From Paenibacillus sp. SYP-B3998 (GTDB taxonomy: Bacteria; Bacillota; Bacilli; Paenibacillales; NBRC-103111): DNA of 64,000 bases. Below the pieces are notes generated by a model. The model worked only from the letters and a program-made list of their open reading frames with translations, ran no database searches and was not told the DNA's origin. A program made the translations under genes and the position numbers. Of the stretch, positions 60,334 through 64,000 are shown one piece after another. The stretch spans positions 868,001 through 932,000 of the forward strand of contig NZ_JAAIKC010000001.1 of assembly GCF_010820665.1 (NCBI RefSeq), written 5' to 3'. The first letter of the stretch is position 1; every line of letters starts with the position of its first letter.

Positions 60334-60798
60334 GTGGAACACCTGATTGAATTTGTACTCAAGCATTGGTACCTAGCTATCATTGTGGTGACTTTCTTAT
60401 ATCAAATCAAAACGAAATGGTCAGATGCTAAAAAGGGGAATTCGAAAGCTCAAGGAATGCCCTCTTTTGGAGGGAGTTCTAACGGCCCTGGAAAGGCTTC
60501 AGAAGCTCGTCAGACAGTCAAACAGCCATATGCCTCTATGAAGCAGGGGAAGAGCCGAGAAGATGGATACATGCGGCCTGGAGCAGAGCCGGCAATGACG
60601 ACGGTGCTTCCGGAAAAAAAGGAATCTCTTTTTGGGTCAGCTTCTCCGTTGGCTTCCGTTAGTGCTGCCATGGGCTCGGATACGCAGCACAATTCCATTG
60701 CGTTGCCTGAACACCCTACAACTCAGCAAATCTTGCAAGGCGTGGTGTGGTCAGAAATTCTCGGCCCTCCGAGATCTAAAAAGCCTTTCCGCAGGTAA
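60334..60798 (+). CDS. Uncharacterised single-pass membrane protein in the floA operon
   Basis: 154 residues from GTG 60334, with AAGGAGGTG 6-14 bp upstream. One N-terminal membrane helix (about 8-24, HWYLAIIVVTFLYQI); the rest is polar, Gly/Ser/Lys/Gln-rich and probably disordered. It occupies the place of yqfB between floA and yqfC, but I see no convincing similarity. A strong terminator follows, so it ends the nfeD-floA operon and may be an accessory of the microdomain. Confidence 0.75.
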   Translation: MEHLIEFVLKHWYLAIIVVTFLYQIKTKWSDAKKGNSKAQGMPSFGGSSNGPGKASEARQTVKQPYASMKQGKSREDGYMRPGAEPAMTTVLPEKKESLFGSASPLASVSAAMGSDTQHNSIALPEHPTTQQILQGVVWSEILGPPRSKKPFRR

Positions 60799-60814
60799 AC
60801 CCTATGTATAGCCT

Positions 60815-60849
60815 AAGTCCTTCTCTGCCTTGGAGAAGGACTTTTTTTG
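60815..60849 (+). terminator. Terminator of the nfeD-floA operon
   Basis: AAGTCCTTCTC, loop TGCCTTG, GAGAAGGACTT, then a T-run. Confidence 0.93.
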
Positions 60850-60991
60850 TTTGCCATTAGGCAAATCTTCTCGGGCGCTCAACTCGGGGATGTTTTTCAC
60901 ATAAAACACGGCTCTTCCGCATAATTTGGTAAAAAGTCTATGCGCGAACCTGCTACCAGGATCATCTAGTTAGAGGGGGTATTGCCCAGCT

Positions 60992-61270
60992 ATGCGTCGC
61001 TTGACCCGCAAATGGAACCAGTTCACGGCCAAAATCCTCGATCTCCCCCAGGATGTGGTACAGGACTTGCCGCGCATCACGATGATCGGCAACGTACAGC
61101 TTTACGTGGAGAATCACAGAGGCGTCCTGCATTTTTCTAGTGAAATTTTAAAGCTTGAATTAACAAGAGGCACGCTTGAAGTTTACGGGAAGCAGTTGGT
61201 TATTCGCGCAATTTTATCAGAGGAAGTTTTTATTGAAGGCTTGATCGACAATGTAAAGTATATTCCATAA
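60992..61270 (+). CDS. yqfC: Sporulation protein YqfC (YabP/YqfC family)
   Basis: 92 residues: LDLPQDVVQDLPRITMIGNVQLYVENHRGVLHFSSEILKLELTRGTLEVYGKQLVIRAILSEEVFIEGLI, the YabP/YqfC domain. AGAGGGGG is 13 bp upstream. YqfC is a mother-cell sporulation protein of unknown biochemical role, expressed from sigma-E in B. subtilis; I could not identify a clear sigma-E promoter here. Precedes yqfD as in Bacillus. Confidence 0.93.
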   Translation: MRRLTRKWNQFTAKILDLPQDVVQDLPRITMIGNVQLYVENHRGVLHFSSEILKLELTRGTLEVYGKQLVIRAILSEEVFIEGLIDNVKYIP

Positions 61271-61348
61271 ATCAGATGCTTGTTTAAAAGCATCCATGTC
61301 AATGTTATGAAGCCAGTTTTCTTGGCGAAACGTTAAGGAGGCTTTGTC

Positions 61349-62542
61349 ATGAAGCAATCGATTTTCATAGCCCGACTGCGAGGTTATGTGCGCGTACAAC
61401 TGCGTGGAAAGGGTTGCGAGAACATCATTAATCCAATGTTAGAGAGCGGGTTCTCCATTTGGGATATTGAACCTAATGGAGATGATAAGCTAGAGATGCA
61501 CATCCTAATCAAAGATTTTTTTCGGCTGCGGCCGTTATTGAAAAGGACAGGCTTCAGGATGCATGTCCTGCATCGGCACGGGCTTCCCTTTTTTATGGGC
61601 AGGCTAGGCAGACGAAAACTTTTTCTTGGTGGGATTGCTGCCTTCGTTATTGCACTGTATGTGTTAACATCTCTGGTTTGGCAAGTAAGTGTCGAGGGGA
61701 ATGAGCGCATATCGACTGTAGACATTTTGCAAGCTGCCTCCAAGCAGGGGATCCATACGTTCCAATGGAAATTCAAGCTTAAAAAAACGGAGGAGCTCTC
61801 TCGCGAAATTCAAGGGATGCTGCCGAATGCGGCATGGGTTGGCGTCGAAATACGTGGAACGCATGTAACCATTAAAGTTGTGGAGGCGACGGTGCCTGAT
61901 AAAGGGCCGCTGATGAATCCGAGAAATCTGGTTGCCTCTAAAAGTGCGATTGTTACGGAAATCTTATCTGTAAAGGGAAGGCCGATGGTAAAACCAAACA
62001 CCTATGTTCGCAAAGGGGACGTGCTGATCTCGGGGACAATTGGAGATGAGCAGAACAATCAAGTTGTCGTAGCTCGCGGAAAGGTAAAGGGGATTGTTTG
62101 GTACACGTCCCACATCGAGGTTCCCTTGACGAGAACATATAAAGTCTACACGGGAGAAACTTCAAATCGTAATTACCTCGTGTTTGGGACAAGGGCTTTA
62201 CAAGTTAGCGGCTTCGGGAAACAGAAGTACGAGCAGTTTGAAACGATTCCTGAGCGCAAATCTTTGCAGTGGCGTTCTTTTGCACTTCCGATTGGCTGGC
62301 TTCACGAAAAGATCATGGAAGTGAATAACATCGAGGAGCCTGTTGAAGCGATAGACGCTAAAAAGGGAGGTTTAGAGCAAGCGAGAAGTGAATTATTGAC
62401 TTTAGCGGGCCCAGAATCTCGTGTTGCTGGTGAAAAAATTTTGCATGAGAAAACAGAGAATGGTAAAGTTTATATGGAAGTGCATTTTGAAGTGGAAGAA
62501 AATATTGCAGAAGAGCAACCTATTGTGACAAGAGGAGAATGA
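61349..62542 (+). CDS. yqfD: Sporulation protein YqfD
   Basis: 397 residues. N-terminal cytosolic part (about 1-85), one membrane helix (about 92-110, LFLGGIAAFVIALYVLTSLVW), then an extracytoplasmic domain beginning VSVEGNERISTVDILQAASKQGI, with the POTRA-like layout of YqfD/FtsQ-like proteins. Needed for normal sporulation in Bacillus. AAGGAGG precedes the ATG. Followed after 6 bp by phoH. Confidence 0.94.
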   Translation: MKQSIFIARLRGYVRVQLRGKGCENIINPMLESGFSIWDIEPNGDDKLEMHILIKDFFRLRPLLKRTGFRMHVLHRHGLPFFMGRLGRRKLFLGGIAAFVIALYVLTSLVWQVSVEGNERISTVDILQAASKQGIHTFQWKFKLKKTEELSREIQGMLPNAAWVGVEIRGTHVTIKVVEATVPDKGPLMNPRNLVASKSAIVTEILSVKGRPMVKPNTYVRKGDVLISGTIGDEQNNQVVVARGKVKGIVWYTSHIEVPLTRTYKVYTGETSNRNYLVFGTRALQVSGFGKQKYEQFETIPERKSLQWRSFALPIGWLHEKIMEVNNIEEPVEAIDAKKGGLEQARSELLTLAGPESRVAGEKILHEKTENGKVYMEVHFEVEENIAEEQPIVTRGE

Positions 62543-62548
62543 GGCCTG

Positions 62549-63514
62549 TTGATAGAAAACGCACAATCTGTTAAATTATCACTGAAAAATCCGGCTGAAG
62601 GACTAGCATTATTCGGTCCGCAGGACAAATTCTTGCATCTGATCGAGCGTGAGATTGAGGCGCAAATCTTTACTCGCGAAGAGGAAATAACGATACAAGG
62701 CGCTGCTGCGGAAGTGAACTCACTTCAGCAGCTTTTTGAGGTTCTTCTTCAACTTATTCGCAATAATTATACGCTGTCGGAAAGAGATGTCTTGTATGCA
62801 GTTGAGCTTGCTAAGCAAATGAAAGCGGATCAACTGCTAGATCTATTCAAAGGCGAGATTACAACAACGCATCGCGGTAAACCGATTCGGGTCAAAACGA
62901 TGGGACAGCGTCAGTATGTGGCGACGATCAAAAAGAAAGATATTGTGTTCGGAATTGGTCCTGCGGGTACGGGTAAAACGTATTTAGCTGTTGTACTTGC
63001 CGTAACGAGGCTTAAAGAAGGAGCCGTCAAGCGAATTGTTCTGACGCGACCTGCTGTTGAGGCTGGGGAAAGTCTTGGCTTCTTGCCCGGGGACCTTCAG
63101 GAAAAAGTTGACCCTTATTTGCGGCCATTGTATGATGCTCTTAATGATGTGCTAGGTCCTGACCAAGTGGCCAAGTCGTTGGAAAGAGGATTGATCGAGA
63201 TCGCTCCGCTTGCTTATATGCGAGGCAGAACCTTGGACGACTCTTTTATTATTTTGGATGAAGCGCAAAATACAACGCCTGAGCAAATGAAAATGTTCTT
63301 GACCCGCCTTGGATTCGGTTCCAAGATGGTCATTACTGGAGATGTTACTCAGATTGATTTACCACGAGGCAAATCATCTGGACTGGTAGAAGCAAACCGC
63401 ATCCTTCAAAATATTGAGGAAATTGGCTTTATTCATTTTGATGAGCAGGATGTTGTTCGTCATTCCCTTGTACAGAAGATTATTATGGCCTATAACGATG
63501 AAAAGGATAAGTGA
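62549..63514 (+). CDS. phoH: PhoH family protein (ATPase/RNase-related)
   Basis: 321 residues. Walker A GIGPAGTGKTYLAVV (about 133), VLTRPAVEAGESLGFLPGDLQEKVDPYLRPLYDAL and Walker B SFIILDEAQNTTPEQMKMFLTRLG. Start is TTG 62549; GAGGAG and GAGG sites lie 13 and 5 bp upstream, overlapping the yqfD stop. PhoH proteins are RNA-helicase-like ATPases of unclear role. Operon yqfC-yqfD-phoH-pgpH. Confidence 0.95.
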   Translation: MIENAQSVKLSLKNPAEGLALFGPQDKFLHLIEREIEAQIFTREEEITIQGAAAEVNSLQQLFEVLLQLIRNNYTLSERDVLYAVELAKQMKADQLLDLFKGEITTTHRGKPIRVKTMGQRQYVATIKKKDIVFGIGPAGTGKTYLAVVLAVTRLKEGAVKRIVLTRPAVEAGESLGFLPGDLQEKVDPYLRPLYDALNDVLGPDQVAKSLERGLIEIAPLAYMRGRTLDDSFIILDEAQNTTPEQMKMFLTRLGFGSKMVITGDVTQIDLPRGKSSGLVEANRILQNIEEIGFIHFDEQDVVRHSLVQKIIMAYNDEKDK

Positions 63515-63550
63515 ATAAGCTCGCTTGATTCTTAGAGAGGAATGACCTCC

Positions 63551-64000
63551 GTGATGAAGAATGAAGTGCAAATCAAAGGCAAATTTCATTACAGGCTGAT
63601 CGGATGGAAATACAGCAATTGGTTGCGGTTGCTGTTGTTTCTCTTGCTCGCGCTCATTTTTTATATGTCGCTATATGCCAAGCTAGTCCCACAAGTTTAT
63701 GATATTCAGCTAGGCGCGACTAGCGAGAAGACGATCTATGCACCCAGACAAATCGAGAATGCTGTCGCCACCGAACAGGCCAAAGAAGATGCAGCTAAAC
63801 GTGTTCAACCTGTCTATCGGGTTGTCAATTTAAAAAATGATGCCCTTATTGATGCTATTTATGATAAGTTATTGCAGATTAACGTGGATGAAGACGTTAA
63901 ATTTGATGACAAGGTAAGTATTTACCGTAGAGTTATTCCGCAGTTGATTACCGACTTGGAAAACCAGTCGGTCAAAACATTGCGGACCAGCGGTCAATAC
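63551..64000 (+). CDS. pgpH: Cyclic-di-AMP phosphodiesterase PgpH/YqfF (partial, C-terminus outside window)
   Basis: Open from GTG 63551 (or ATG 63554) to the window edge, 149-150 codons. A cytosolic start (MKNEVQIKGKFHYRLIGWKYS), a membrane helix (LLLFLLLALIFYMSLYAKL) and the beginning of the extracellular 7TMR-HDED domain (TSEKTIYAPRQIENAVATEQAKEDAAKRVQPVYRV). The membrane helices and HD phosphodiesterase domain lie beyond the edge. GAGAGG is 11 bp before the GTG. Order after phoH is as in B. subtilis (yqfF). Confidence 0.9.
   Translation, partial: MMKNEVQIKGKFHYRLIGWKYSNWLRLLLFLLLALIFYMSLYAKLVPQVYDIQLGATSEKTIYAPRQIENAVATEQAKEDAAKRVQPVYRVVNLKNDALIDAIYDKLLQINVDEDVKFDDKVSIYRRVIPQLITDLENQSVKTLRTSGQY

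Noticed and set aside
1-64000. tRNA or rRNA genes, CRISPR arrays, insertion sequences, phage genes
   Set aside because: No cloverleaf with TTCGAATC-type arms, no regularly spaced repeats, and no transposase, integrase or phage structural genes were recognised.

Overview
The window reads as chromosomal DNA of a spore-forming Firmicute, most likely Paenibacillus or a close relative. The evidence is the set of sporulation and germination genes (gerA/B/C, gpr, spoIIP, yqfC, yqfD), strong Shine-Dalgarno sites, frequent TTG and GTG starts, and a gene order that follows the holA-rpsT-gpr-spoIIP-yqxA-lepA-hemW-hrcA-grpE-dnaK-dnaJ-prmA-rsmE-mtaB-yqeW ... rpsU-yqeY-yqeZ-floA-yqfC-yqfD-phoH-pgpH block known from Bacillus subtilis. 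Genus is inferred, not proven.

Layout: 1-2.9 kb holds a spore germinant receptor operon on the minus strand (gerC is cut by the window edge). 3.3-5.0 kb holds an ECF sigma factor and its zinc-finger anti-sigma factor. 5.3-7.9 kb is holA, rpsT and gpr. 8.05-9.64 kb is an accessory three-gene cassette set between gpr and spoIIP: a TIR-like enzyme, a second TIR-like protein lacking the catalytic Glu and fused to an unrecognised domain, and a 54-residue basic protein. 9.9-14.7 kb is spoIIP, yqxA, lepA, hemW. 14.8-21.9 kb has an ArgA-like acetyltransferase and the CIRCE-controlled heat-shock operon hrcA, archaeal-type (group III) chaperonin, grpE, dnaK, dnaJ. 22-27.3 kb is an insertion relative to B. 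subtilis: a secreted alkaline phosphatase, an ABC transporter with a lipoprotein, a YfhD-like peptide and an uncharacterised protein. 27.4-32.9 kb has prmA, a site-2 protease, rsmE, mtaB, a Nudix hydrolase and yqeW. 33-37.5 kb has an rRNA methyltransferase, a MerR regulator, citrate synthase and an Rrf2 regulator. 37.7-50.2 kb is DNA repair: addB, addA, sbcD, sbcC. 50.3-57.7 kb has a trypsin-like protease, a secreted GH26-like protein, an in-frame TetR/FAD-oxidoreductase fusion, rsgA, a probably frameshifted small gene and a HIT protein. 57.7-64 kb returns to the conserved block: rpsU, yqeY, a short NfeD, floA, yqfC, yqfD, phoH and the start of pgpH.

The strongest candidates for something undescribed are the TIR/pseudo-TIR/54-residue cassette (8.05-9.64 kb) and the TetR-oxidoreductase fusion that carries an internal ribosome binding site and start codon (53.6-55.5 kb). 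The archaeal-type chaperonin between hrcA and grpE is unusual but has precedent. Several regulatory signals are readable directly: CIRCE, a MerR-type 20-bp-spacer promoter, a TetR operator over its own promoter, an ARG-box-like site, a sigma-G-type promoter before gpr, two ECF-type promoters before the sigma factor gene, and a Pho-box-like array before the phosphatase. No tRNA, rRNA, CRISPR array or insertion sequence was found.
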